A stretch of DNA of 64,000 nucleotides. Origin: Chitinophagales bacterium. GTDB taxonomy: Bacteria; Bacteroidota; Bacteroidia; Chitinophagales; LD1. The position numbers were made by a program, and so were the translations under genes. The DNA lies in NCBI GenBank assembly GCA_016786765.1, contig JAEUUZ010000003.1:124001-188000 (forward strand), written 5' to 3'. Of this stretch, positions 8,188 through 16,330 are shown in pieces (positions within the stretch are counted from its first letter, which is position 1; every line of letters starts with the position of its first letter). Under the pieces are notes generated by a model, which did no database searches, was not told the origin of the DNA, and saw only the letters and a list, made by a program, of their open reading frames with translations.

Positions 8188-9324
8188 TTATTGTTTTATT
8201 GTTTGAAGTCCTGCTTCTATATAGTTACGGATGTCATCGTTTTGATAGTGCGGGTCGTTCGGGTTGCGTTTAATTTTCTTGCCTAAACGAACAACCACGG
8301 CATTTTCATCGGGAATAACAAAAATAAATTGACCGAGAATCCCTCTGAAGTAAGGGATCTGATGGCCTTTATAATTAATCATCCATGTTTGAAAACCATA
8401 CCAGTCGCAAGTTCTACCCTGAGGATCTTTTAATGATGATTGAGGCGTTATCATTTGTATAATGTAGTTGGAGTCGATAACCTGAGTGCTGTCCCAACGC
8501 CCATGTTGCAATACCAATTGCCCTAGTTTAGCGAAATCTCTGGCTGTGGCATTCAAACAACAAAACGATTTTTCCATACCGTTTTTATCGACACTCCAAA
8601 TGGCATCGCTCTCCGCGCCAAGCGGCTGCCACAAGTATTCTTGAGCGTTCTCGGCAATCGATTTTTTGGTAGCATTTCGGATGATGTAGCCCAAAATTTG
8701 CGTGCAGCAACTTTGGTATTCCCACACCTTACCCTGTTGATTATCGTTTCGAAGGACTAATTTTCCCATGAGTTTATCTAAGTCGTTTCCATAGTACGAT
8801 TCGGCCGTGAGCGAAAAAATATTCCAATACGATTCACTCCAGTCGATATTGGCACTCATGGTCATTACATTTCGAATGGTGAGTTTACCGGCCGGAATGC
8901 CCGTTAATTCAGGAACATAGGCTTTTACATCATCATCCAACGATTTGATTTTTCCTTGCTCTAATAACTTTCCGATTAATAAAGCATTCACCGTTTTTGC
9001 CATAGAAAACGAACCGGATATGGTTTCTTTTCCATACTCTTCAGCATAGCGTTCGTACACTACTTGTTTATCTTTAATAACAACAAAGGCACATGTTTTT
9101 CGTTCGTCAAAAAAGTGTAGCAATTCGGCAGAAGGCGCATTCTTGTTATAGTCTGTAGCTTCAGCCCAAGGAGACGGTGCAGTGGATTTGTGCACGATGT
9201 GCTGATCAAAAATTTTATAATCATCTACATCGGCAAAAACATATTTCAGTCCCATTTGCACATGGTATGGCAGTATAAAATATATAACGCCTAGCGCAAC
9301 TATTATACCGATTAGCTTTTTCAT
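8188..9324 (-). CDS. Serine hydrolase, class C beta-lactamase family
   Basis: A 378-residue protein with an N-terminal membrane anchor or signal (residues 3-19) followed by a beta-lactamase/DD-peptidase fold. The SxxK motif is SMAK at 107-110 with the catalytic Ser and Lys. Further matches are the region around WEYQSCCTQILGY, where the YxN-type loop would be, and the C-terminal strand with YKGHQIPYFRGILGQF. Such enzymes hydrolyse peptides, esters or D-amino-acid compounds in the periplasm; the substrate cannot be told. Its stop is 4 nt from that of the convergent paaA. A DUF218 gene starts the same strand 15 nt upstream, so they probably form an operon. Confidence 0.88.
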   Translation of the reverse strand: MKKLIGIIVALGVIYFILPYHVQMGLKYVFADVDDYKIFDQHIVHKSTAPSPWAEATDYNKNAPSAELLHFFDERKTCAFVVIKDKQVVYERYAEEYGKETISGSFSMAKTVNALLIGKLLEQGKIKSLDDDVKAYVPELTGIPAGKLTIRNVMTMSANIDWSESYWNIFSLTAESYYGNDLDKLMGKLVLRNDNQQGKVWEYQSCCTQILGYIIRNATKKSIAENAQEYLWQPLGAESDAIWSVDKNGMEKSFCCLNATARDFAKLGQLVLQHGRWDSTQVIDSNYIIQMITPQSSLKDPQGRTCDWYGFQTWMINYKGHQIPYFRGILGQFIFVIPDENAVVVRLGKKIKRNPNDPHYQNDDIRNYIEAGLQTIKQ

Positions 9325-9338
9325 GTTATAGCTTTAAA

Positions 9339-9953
9339 TTAATGTTTAAGAAAATAGTAAAAGGTTTTCATCCATTCGTTATTGAATGAGATGAGGCCTT
9401 CTTCGCTATGCCACCATTGGTTTTCATCGTAATGTACTGATTTTGCACCACGAATAATAATGGTAATACCAGAGCCGTCAAAAATTTTGGAATACACACG
9501 CTTAACGCGAGCGGTATGAAAATAGGTGCTGATGACTATAATTGATTTAATCTGATGAAGTAAGCAATAGGCCCTAACTGCTTGCGCTTCCTCTTGAGTA
9601 CTTGTTCCGTCATAGATACAAACGACAGACGAATCGGACACCCCGGATTGCAGAATTTTTTTCTTTGTAATGTCGCATTCGTAAATAGAGTCGCCAAAAA
9701 GAATGAAGTAATTAAGATCTAGATTTCCTCCCGGGCAAATAATTTTTTGGGCAAAGCCATTTTGCAAGAGCTCAGCACCTTTGTTACCGCGTTCAAAAGC
9801 GCTACCCGAGAGCACAACAAGGGCATCCGCCTTTTGAAGCGAGTCTTCATGTATCAAAAACTGTGCTGCAGTCCGAAGAATGGGCGCATGAAATGTTTTG
9901 AAAACAGCCCAAAGCATCACTATCAAAACAATAAAACCGAACAGTTTTTTCAT
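9339..9953 (-). CDS. YdcF/DUF218 family membrane-anchored protein
   Basis: A 204-residue protein with an N-terminal membrane helix (KKLFGFIVLIVMLWAVF) and a single DUF218 domain. Family signposts are ADALVVLSGSAFERG, AQKIICPGG, STQEEAQAVR and ISTYFHTARVKRVY. Relatives include E. coli SanA, YdcF and ElyC, which take part in envelope integrity; the reaction is unknown. It precedes the serine hydrolase gene by 15 nt on the same strand, which suggests a shared envelope-related role. Confidence 0.87.
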   Translation of the reverse strand: MKKLFGFIVLIVMLWAVFKTFHAPILRTAAQFLIHEDSLQKADALVVLSGSAFERGNKGAELLQNGFAQKIICPGGNLDLNYFILFGDSIYECDITKKKILQSGVSDSSVVCIYDGTSTQEEAQAVRAYCLLHQIKSIIVISTYFHTARVKRVYSKIFDGSGITIIIRGAKSVHYDENQWWHSEEGLISFNNEWMKTFYYFLKH

Positions 9954-10004
9954 TTGCTGAAAGCGATGTTAAAGTTATAGCGCCTAAATAGAAAAGGCAA
10001 TCAA

Positions 10005-10970
10005 TTAATATCCGAACGGATGCTTTGCTAATGCTTGTTTCGCAAAGGGGTGGTAGTCGCCCTGCAACCCTATTGGCGTAGCGTGACGGATGTCGTGGAC
10101 AATCCCAATCGAAGCGTAAGCCTCGTCTAATCCAAACCCACGACCCGCTAAAATTTCTTTATAACTTGTGGTGTGCAAATCGGTAAAACCATCACTGAAC
10201 TCGATTTCTTCGCCTTCAATGTTCATGGAGCGATAAGTTCTTTTGCCCTGTGCTCTAAGTTCTTCAGGAATGGTATCGGCATTGATACTTAAAAACCAAC
10301 GCACTTTAGCGCGATCAAATTCCAAAAACCCGGCTGCTCGATCATGCGTGTGCACGTGAACAACATTGGTTTTTACCTTTCCGAAAATCCAACTCAACAT
10401 GTCGTAAAAATGTACACCAATGTTTGTTGCAATTCCACCGGATTTGGCGGTATCGCCTTTCCAGCTTTGATAGTACCAATTTCCACGGGAAGTGATATAT
10501 GTAAGGTCGAACTCAAAAATTTTGTCTTTAGGCGCTTCCTCCACTTTCTTTTTCAAGGCAATGATGGCCGGGTGTAAGCGAAGTTGAAAAATATTCCACA
10601 CCTTGCTACCATAGTCTTTTTCCATTTCTTTCAACCCGTCAATATTCCATGGGTTAAGTACTAATGGCTTTTCGCAAATGACATCGGAACCGTGTCGTAG
10701 ACCAAAACGGATGTGCGAATCGTGAAGATAGTTAGGAGTACAAACCGAAGTGTAATCTAGCTTATTATCAGAACGGATATATTTATCGATAAAACGATCA
10801 AAACGTTCAAATTCCGTGAAAAAATTAGAATCGGGAAAATAGGAGTCGATAATTCCAACACTATCGAAACGATCTAAAGAGGCAACCAAATTATTTCCTG
10901 TATCTTTGATTGCTTTTAAGTGACGAGGAGCAATGTATCCTGCGGCACCTATTAGTGCAAAATTTTTCAT
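10005..10970 (-). CDS. Gfo/Idh/MocA family sugar dehydrogenase (WlbA/WbpB-like)
   Basis: A 321-residue NAD(P)-dependent oxidoreductase. The N-terminal Rossmann part reads MKNFALIGAAGYIAPRHL, the family motif CEKPLVLN is at about 120-127, and the conserved active-site region is NIGVHFYDMLSWIFG. The overall form, ending in HPFAKQALAKHP, resembles dehydrogenases acting on UDP-N-acetyl-glucosaminuronate (WlbA/WbpB) in O-antigen synthesis. The ATG at 10970 is preferred to a TTG two codons upstream. It is divergent from the LpxD-like gene at 11008 with only 37 nt between, fitting a sugar-modification block. The exact substrate is inferred, not shown. Confidence 0.85.
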   Translation of the reverse strand: MKNFALIGAAGYIAPRHLKAIKDTGNNLVASLDRFDSVGIIDSYFPDSNFFTEFERFDRFIDKYIRSDNKLDYTSVCTPNYLHDSHIRFGLRHGSDVICEKPLVLNPWNIDGLKEMEKDYGSKVWNIFQLRLHPAIIALKKKVEEAPKDKIFEFDLTYITSRGNWYYQSWKGDTAKSGGIATNIGVHFYDMLSWIFGKVKTNVVHVHTHDRAAGFLEFDRAKVRWFLSINADTIPEELRAQGKRTYRSMNIEGEEIEFSDGFTDLHTTSYKEILAGRGFGLDEAYASIGIVHDIRHATPIGLQGDYHPFAKQALAKHPFGY

Positions 10971-11007
10971 GTGCAAGTTTAATTAATTCAAAGATATACT
11001 TTATTAA

Positions 11008-11913
11008 ATGTCTTCGTTTACAATAAAAGAAATATTCCCGCTACTTGAAAAGTATCGCTTTTTAGGCGATGAAAACGGTGTTTTGAGCAATGCCGCTAAT
11101 TTTGAGCAAAAGGGCGATTGGCGTGAAAGTGTGATGTGGTTATCGGAGGCGTCAATAGAAAAAAATCGAGAGGCAATTCGTTCCGATATTGGGTTACTAG
11201 TACTGTCCGAAAAGAGTTATGAAACACTTAAGGAAAAACCACAAAACGCTTTATTGGTAAATCATCCCAGAGAAACCTTTCAACAAATATTAAGTGCTTT
11301 TTTTGAAAAAAAGTGGACGCCTAGTATAGAAAAAACGGCTGTGATTCATACCGGAGTAAACGTGCCGACTTCCTGTTATATTGGCCATTTTGTGGTTATT
11401 GAAGAAGGTGTTGTTGTGGGCGAAAACTGTTATATCGGTCACCACACGGTGATACACAGAAATACAGTAATTGGACAAAATGTAACCATTGGAACGCACA
11501 ACACCATTGGCGGAGTCGGATTCGGTTATACAAAGAACAGTTCCGGGCAATACAGCCGATTTGCTCATTTGGGGAATGTGGTTTTGGAAAGCAATGTAAC
11601 TATTCATAACAACACCTGTATTGATCGCGCTGTAATGGGTTCTACCATTATTTCGGAAGGGGCGAAAATCGATAATCTTGTACATATCGCCCATGGCGTA
11701 GTGATAGGCAAAAATACATTAGTGATTGCCAACAGCATGATTGCCGGAAGCACTAAAATAGGTGAAAACTGCTGGGTAGCACCTTCGGTTTCTATTCTAA
11801 ACAAGTTGAATATTGCCGAGGGATCAACGATTGGCATGGGTGCTGTGGTGCTGAAAGATGTGCCGGCTAATTCAGTCGTTTTTGGGAATCCCGCACGGAA
11901 AAAGGATGCTTAG
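11008..11913 (+). CDS. LpxD-like hexapeptide-repeat N-acyltransferase
   Basis: A 301-residue protein with an N-terminal uridine-binding-like domain (about 1-105) and a left-handed beta-helix of hexapeptide repeats (about 110-295). Hallmarks of LpxD are IGGVGFGYTKNS and LVHIAHGVVIG, the latter holding the catalytic His. It ends VVFGNPARKKDA and lacks the C-terminal helical extension of true LpxD (about 340 residues). It may therefore be a paralog that acylates a 3- or 4-amino sugar nucleotide instead of lipid A precursor. It lies between a Gfo/Idh dehydrogenase and the SxtJ/carbamoyltransferase genes, with which it is convergent. Confidence 0.82.
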   Translation: MSSFTIKEIFPLLEKYRFLGDENGVLSNAANFEQKGDWRESVMWLSEASIEKNREAIRSDIGLLVLSEKSYETLKEKPQNALLVNHPRETFQQILSAFFEKKWTPSIEKTAVIHTGVNVPTSCYIGHFVVIEEGVVVGENCYIGHHTVIHRNTVIGQNVTIGTHNTIGGVGFGYTKNSSGQYSRFAHLGNVVLESNVTIHNNTCIDRAVMGSTIISEGAKIDNLVHIAHGVVIGKNTLVIANSMIAGSTKIGENCWVAPSVSILNKLNIAEGSTIGMGAVVLKDVPANSVVFGNPARKKDA

Positions 11914-11918
11914 TGCCA

Positions 11919-12290
11919 TTACCATGGATTTTTCAAGTCCTTGGCATCATAGCTATGGTTTCGTGCGAAGAAGTAGGAACCGGCATCCGTTTTTTTGAGT
12001 TGTAATGTATCTTTTCGACCTATTCTGTAGAATAAAGCGACAGGAAAAAGAATCAAAAAATAAATAGCGGAGAGTATAATTCTTGAAGAGACAGCTCCCA
12101 TGGCTTCTCCTATTTTCATCCACCCGTTGCTAATAAACTTGGTGAGGGTTTTTGAAAACATTCCGCTTACGCCAATCAGTAAAGCAAAAAGAAAAACATA
12201 TTTGTTTTTGGTAGACCAAGCCACCAAGAAGAAGCCCACGGCAATCGTGAGCATGGTTTCCAGTTGTTTTTCGCGGTTGAGCTTATCCAT
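11919..12290 (-). CDS. SxtJ-like small membrane protein
   Basis: A 123-residue protein with hydrophobic segments at roughly 12-45 and 65-90, and a polar C-terminus (KKTDAGSYFFARNHSYDAKDLKNPW). Size, topology and the position directly downstream of a carbamoyltransferase and a DUF5989 gene match the SxtJ family, named from the cyanobacterial saxitoxin cluster. SxtJ has no established function. Its ATG at 12290 is 6 nt past the DUF5989 stop, so the three genes form an operon. The family call rests on context plus general likeness and is fairly but not fully certain. Confidence 0.72.
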   Translation of the reverse strand: MDKLNREKQLETMLTIAVGFFLVAWSTKNKYVFLFALLIGVSGMFSKTLTKFISNGWMKIGEAMGAVSSRIILSAIYFLILFPVALFYRIGRKDTLQLKKTDAGSYFFARNHSYDAKDLKNPW

Positions 12291-12296
12291 GAAAAG

Positions 12297-12446
12297 TTAG
12301 AACAAAGTGTATACAAATGGCGCTGTTGCAGAGCTTCCGCCTATTACAACCAAAATGCCCAACAACAATAAAACAATAATGATGGGTAAGAGCCACCACT
12401 TTTTTCGCTCTTTCATGAAGTCCCACAAATCCTTTAGAAAGTCCAT
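12297..12446 (-). CDS. DUF5989 family small membrane protein
   Basis: A 49-residue protein. It begins MDFLKDLWDFMKERKKWW, has one hydrophobic helix (LLPIIIVLLLLGILVVIGG) and ends APFVYTLF. This pattern, amphipathic start, WW pair, one helix and a Ser/Ala/Pro-rich end, is that of DUF5989 proteins found beside carbamoyltransferases. It lies 24 nt after the carbamoyltransferase stop and 6 nt before SxtJ. Function unknown; a membrane scaffold or modulator of the carbamoyltransferase is a guess from context only. Confidence 0.82.
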   Translation of the reverse strand: MDFLKDLWDFMKERKKWWLLPIIIVLLLLGILVVIGGSSATAPFVYTLF

Positions 12447-12470
12447 ATTCCGCTTTTTATAAAGTTAAAA

Positions 12471-14333
12471 TTAATCTTTTGCAAAGGTAGTCTGCCAATT
12501 TTCTTTTTCGCTCCACACCGGTTGCTTTTTTTTGTCGAGCAAAAAATCGCCAACCACCAAGTAGTCCATTTCGGTTCGCATGAAGCAGGCGTATGCTTCT
12601 GTTGGCGTACACACCGGAGGTTCGCCTCGCACATTAAAACTAGTGTTTACGATTACTGAGCAACCGGTTTGCTGTTTGAACGATTCCAACAGTCGATAAT
12701 ATCGAGGGTTTGTTGCTTTGTGTACGGTTTGTATGCGCGCAGAAAAATCGATGTGTGTTATCGATTGAAGATCGGAGCGAGGTGTATATAGCCTATCGAA
12801 CAGTGGTAACGAATTATAGTTTTCGGGTAGCGGTTTTCTTCGTTGTTGCGTAATAGGTGCTACCAATAACATGTAAGGTGAGCTGCCATCTAAGTCGAAA
12901 TACGCTTTCGCGTCTTCCGCTAAAACGGAAGGAGCAAAAGGCCGGAACCCCTCTCTATATTTAATTTTCAGGTTTAACTTTTTTTGCATCTCTTCGTTTC
13001 GAGCATCACCTAAAATGCTTCTGTTGCCGAGCGCACGCGGACCAAATTCCATTCGCCCTTGAAACCAGCCCACCACATTACCTTCTGCTATAAGCGCTGC
13101 TACCTTCGTTGCCAAAACATCAAAGGGCTCAACCTTTTCTATCACCGCTTTTTGTTTTTTCAAATCCAACGCAATATCCATATCCGAAAACTCCGGACCT
13201 AAATAAGAACCGAGCATATCATCTTCAGTGTTGCTAACGATTCTTGGTTGTTCGAAGAAAATATAGTTTGCCGCTTGCGCAGCACCTAGCGCCCCACCTG
13301 CATCGCCTGATGCCGGTTGTATAAACAATTGTTTAAAAAGTTTTGCCCGTTCAATTTTGCCGTTTGCCACACAATTTAGCGCTACACCTCCTGCCATACA
13401 TAAGTTTTCGCAGCCGGTTAAACGTTGTGCTTCTTTGGCCATTTTCAGCACAATTTCTTCTGTTACCAATTGAATCGCATAGCCCAAATTGCAGTGATGT
13501 TGTTGTAGCTCTTCTTCTTCTTCTCTTCGTGGAAAGCCAAACAGATTTTTCCATCGTTCATCTTTGGCCATGCGCAACCCCACAGCGTAGTTAAAGTATT
13601 CCTGATTGAGACAAATGGAGCCGTCTTCTTTTATATCGACAAGATGAGCCTTAATTTGTTGAACAAATTTTTCAATATCCGGAGAATCGGGGTTGCCGTA
13701 GGGTGCTAGTCCCATTAGTTTATATTCACCGGAGTTTACTTTGAAACCAAGAAAATAGGTGAATGCGGAATAAAGCAATCCTACAGAATGCGGAAACCTC
13801 AGCTCCTTCACGAGTTCAATAGTGTTGCCTTTGCCTCTACTGATGGATGCTGTCGTCCACTCGCCAACACCGTCAATGGTAAGAATAGCGGCCTCTTCAA
13901 AGGGTGAAGAAAAAAAGGCGCTAGCCGAATGCGACAAATGGTGTTCGGGAAAAAGAAACTTGATTTTTTGTTTGTCGAACGATTCAATTTTCTCTAACTC
14001 TTCGCGAATGATCCGTTTTAGAAAAAGCTTTTCTTTTATCCAAACCGGCATGGATTTAATGAACGAAAACAATCCTTTAGGGGCAAAGCCATAATAGGTT
14101 TCTAATAATCGTTCAAACTTCAAAAGTGGCTTATCGTAGAATGCAATGGCATCAATATCGTCAATAGAAAGACCTGCCTGACGCAAGCAAAATTTCACTG
14201 CATTTACAGGGAATGCGGCATCGTGTTTAATTCTAGAGAAACGTTCTTCTTGTGCAGCGGCAATAATTTTTCCATCCACTAAAATGGCAGCAGCCGAATC
14301 GTGATAGAAAGCAGAAATGCCGAGAATTTTCAT
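12471..14333 (-). CDS. NodU/CmcH-type O-carbamoyltransferase
   Basis: A 620-residue enzyme that should transfer a carbamoyl group from carbamoyl phosphate (through carbamoyl-adenylate) to a hydroxyl of a sugar or similar acceptor. The N-terminal Kae1-like domain starts MKILGISAFYHDSAAAI, with the metal-binding HHLSH at 131-135 and LTIDGVGEWT after it. The C-terminal carbamoyltransferase domain contains GRMEFGPRALGNRSIL and VNTSFNVRGEPPV. Full length for the family, all key motifs present. It heads the carbamoyltransferase-DUF5989-SxtJ operon and follows a PIG-L deacetylase gene by 37 nt. The acceptor is probably a surface-glycan sugar, inferred from the neighbours. Confidence 0.94.
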   Translation of the reverse strand: MKILGISAFYHDSAAAILVDGKIIAAAQEERFSRIKHDAAFPVNAVKFCLRQAGLSIDDIDAIAFYDKPLLKFERLLETYYGFAPKGLFSFIKSMPVWIKEKLFLKRIIREELEKIESFDKQKIKFLFPEHHLSHSASAFFSSPFEEAAILTIDGVGEWTTASISRGKGNTIELVKELRFPHSVGLLYSAFTYFLGFKVNSGEYKLMGLAPYGNPDSPDIEKFVQQIKAHLVDIKEDGSICLNQEYFNYAVGLRMAKDERWKNLFGFPRREEEEELQQHHCNLGYAIQLVTEEIVLKMAKEAQRLTGCENLCMAGGVALNCVANGKIERAKLFKQLFIQPASGDAGGALGAAQAANYIFFEQPRIVSNTEDDMLGSYLGPEFSDMDIALDLKKQKAVIEKVEPFDVLATKVAALIAEGNVVGWFQGRMEFGPRALGNRSILGDARNEEMQKKLNLKIKYREGFRPFAPSVLAEDAKAYFDLDGSSPYMLLVAPITQQRRKPLPENYNSLPLFDRLYTPRSDLQSITHIDFSARIQTVHKATNPRYYRLLESFKQQTGCSVIVNTSFNVRGEPPVCTPTEAYACFMRTEMDYLVVGDFLLDKKKQPVWSEKENWQTTFAKD

Positions 14334-14370
14334 GTTTGAAAAATAGCAACAAAAATTAATCTGCGAAGAT

Positions 14371-15003
14371 TTAAATAATCCATCGTATTAACTCGAAGGC
14401 TTCGGCATAATCGGCAGCGATTTGTACACCGCGGGTTTTAGCCAACGAACGAATGAAATCGGCATTTAAATACGACCGCGCTTTTTGAGATTCGTATTCA
14501 TTGAGTGCTTTAATTTTTTGTTGTACGTTGTTTTCGGAGAGGGTAACAAAGGTATTGGTGGTAAAACTCAAATTGTTCCAAGGTAATTCGTAGCCAAGAA
14601 TAGTTGTTTGTTTGAACGCCCGTAATCCTTCAGCATATATTGTTTGGTGATCTTGGTGAATATCGGTTGAGCAAGGCATAAGCACGAGGTCCGGTTTAAT
14701 CTTTTTTTCTAGCATCACCATATCTTCTAAAAGTGTTTGACGGATAGAGGGGAAATGACGAACATCATAATCGTAAAGAATGAGGTTCTCTTTTTTTACG
14801 CCCAAAAGTTCTGTTGCTTTTTTTACTTCTTCGGCCAACGTCATTGGGTGTAAATGCTCTGGGAGAGAACGTGTGCAAATGGAAAAGGCTACATAAAAAA
14901 CTTCTGCCCCGGCCTCGGAAAGCTTGTGTATTGTTGCTCCGCAGCCCAGTTCTCCGTCATCGGTATGTGGTGCAAGGACAAGCACTTTTTCAAATTGTTT
15001 CAT
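14371..15003 (-). CDS. PIG-L family deacetylase
   Basis: A 210-residue zinc-dependent N-deacetylase of the LmbE/PIG-L family. The metal motif APHTDDGELG is at 11-20 and the second His motif HQDHQ is in the region around 115-120, with LVLMPCSTD before it. The family removes acetyl groups from GlcNAc-linked compounds or nucleotide sugars. It sits 37 nt upstream of the carbamoyltransferase, on the same strand, so it likely works on the same glycan. Deacetylation followed by re-acylation by the LpxD-like enzyme would be a coherent route, but this is inference. Confidence 0.9.
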   Translation of the reverse strand: MKQFEKVLVLAPHTDDGELGCGATIHKLSEAGAEVFYVAFSICTRSLPEHLHPMTLAEEVKKATELLGVKKENLILYDYDVRHFPSIRQTLLEDMVMLEKKIKPDLVLMPCSTDIHQDHQTIYAEGLRAFKQTTILGYELPWNNLSFTTNTFVTLSENNVQQKIKALNEYESQKARSYLNADFIRSLAKTRGVQIAADYAEAFELIRWII

Positions 15004-15160
15004 AGCGAGAGCAATTAGTTTTTATTTTAGAGTCGAAAACGGAAAAAGTTCACGCGCTGTATTTCCGAAGAAAAGCAATAGAATACTTTGTTCAGAGATA
15101 GCGCTCTTTCAAAATTATAATTTTAAATGCAATACGGAAGAGCAACGATAGAGAACAAAC

Positions 15161-16318
15161 ATGAATAACGAAATGAAAAAAATTCCTTTCAACAAACCCT
15201 ACATAACAGGGCAAGAGATTCGCTATATTTCTGAAGCGATAGCATCTTCAAGCCTTGCAGGGGATGGTGTTTTCACAAAGAAATGCCAGGCTTTTTTTGA
15301 ACACCATTATGGCTTTAACAAATGTTTGTTGACGACTTCCTGCACCGATGCGTTGGAGATGGCTGCGATATTATTTGACATACAGCCCGGAGATGAAGTT
15401 ATTGTACCCTCTTTTACTTTTGTTTCAACGGCAAATGCTTTTGTACTAAGGGGAGCTAAAATTGTTTTTGCTGATTCTGAAGAGTATAGTCCGAATATAG
15501 ACGCCTCAAAAATAGAATCACTAATCACCCCTAAAACCAAAGCTATAGTAGTTGTGCATTATGGAGGTATTGCTTGTGAAATGGACGAAATTATGGATAT
15601 TGCTCAACGGCACAAGTTATATGTTGTGGAAGATGCGGCACAAGCAATAGATTCCTTCTACAAAGGTAAACCGCTGGGAAGTATCGGCCATCTGGCTGCC
15701 TTTTCTTTTCATGAAACGAAAAACATTGTTTCCGGAGAAGGTGGCCTTTTAGTGATAAACGATGAGCAGTTTTTTGAAAGGGCAGAAATAATTCGAGAAA
15801 AAGGAACAAATCGGGGTATGTTTTCAAGAGGCGAAGTAAACAAATACGAATGGACCGATGTAGGTTCTTCTTTTTTGCCTTCAGATATGATTGCCGCCTT
15901 TTTGTGGGCACAAATAGAACAAATAGAACAAATACAATCGCAACGACAAAAGGTTTGGCTTCAATATCACCAGCAACTTCAGCCTCTAGCGGATAATCAA
16001 AAAATCGGCTTATTGCCCGTGGCATTCACCAAACAGCACAATGCGAATTTGTTCTGTATAATTACACAATCCGCTGAGGAAAGAACACAACTTATAGCCT
16101 TCTTAAAGCATCGACACATAGCCTCAGCCTTTCACTATTTAAGTCTGCACAAAAGCCCGTTTTATGCTCGTTATCACGACAGTCGCATTTTGAAGAATGC
16201 TGACAAATTCACAGAAAGGCTGTTACGTCTTCCATTTTATAGCGAACTAACAACGGAAGACGTGTTTCAAGTAACCGAAAGCATTAATGCATTTTATAGC
16301 TCAAATGCACACCAATAG
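15161..16318 (+). CDS. rffA: dTDP-4-amino-4,6-dideoxygalactose transaminase (RffA/WecE type)
   Basis: A 385-residue DegT/DnrJ-family PLP aminotransferase. It follows E. coli WecE closely along its length: PFNKPYITGQEI, TSCTDALEMAAILFDIQPGD, PSFTFVSTANAFVLRGAKIV, VHYGGIACEMD, and REKGTNRGMFSRGEVNKYEW. The PLP lysine is K187 in SFHETKN. The expected reaction is amination of dTDP-4-keto-6-deoxyglucose to dTDP-fucosamine (dTDP-4-amino-4,6-dideoxygalactose). No RmlA/RmlB homologs, which make the substrate, are in the window, and no RffC follows it. The next gene is convergent. It stands as a single plus-strand gene with 157 nt upstream. Confidence 0.9.
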   Translation: MNNEMKKIPFNKPYITGQEIRYISEAIASSSLAGDGVFTKKCQAFFEHHYGFNKCLLTTSCTDALEMAAILFDIQPGDEVIVPSFTFVSTANAFVLRGAKIVFADSEEYSPNIDASKIESLITPKTKAIVVVHYGGIACEMDEIMDIAQRHKLYVVEDAAQAIDSFYKGKPLGSIGHLAAFSFHETKNIVSGEGGLLVINDEQFFERAEIIREKGTNRGMFSRGEVNKYEWTDVGSSFLPSDMIAAFLWAQIEQIEQIQSQRQKVWLQYHQQLQPLADNQKIGLLPVAFTKQHNANLFCIITQSAEERTQLIAFLKHRHIASAFHYLSLHKSPFYARYHDSRILKNADKFTERLLRLPFYSELTTEDVFQVTESINAFYSSNAHQ

Positions 16319-16330
16319 ACACGGGTGTGT

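Noticed and set aside
11290-11694. 134-codon frame antisense to the LpxD-like gene
   Set aside because: Hexapeptide repeats on the sense strand explain the open frame; no likeness.
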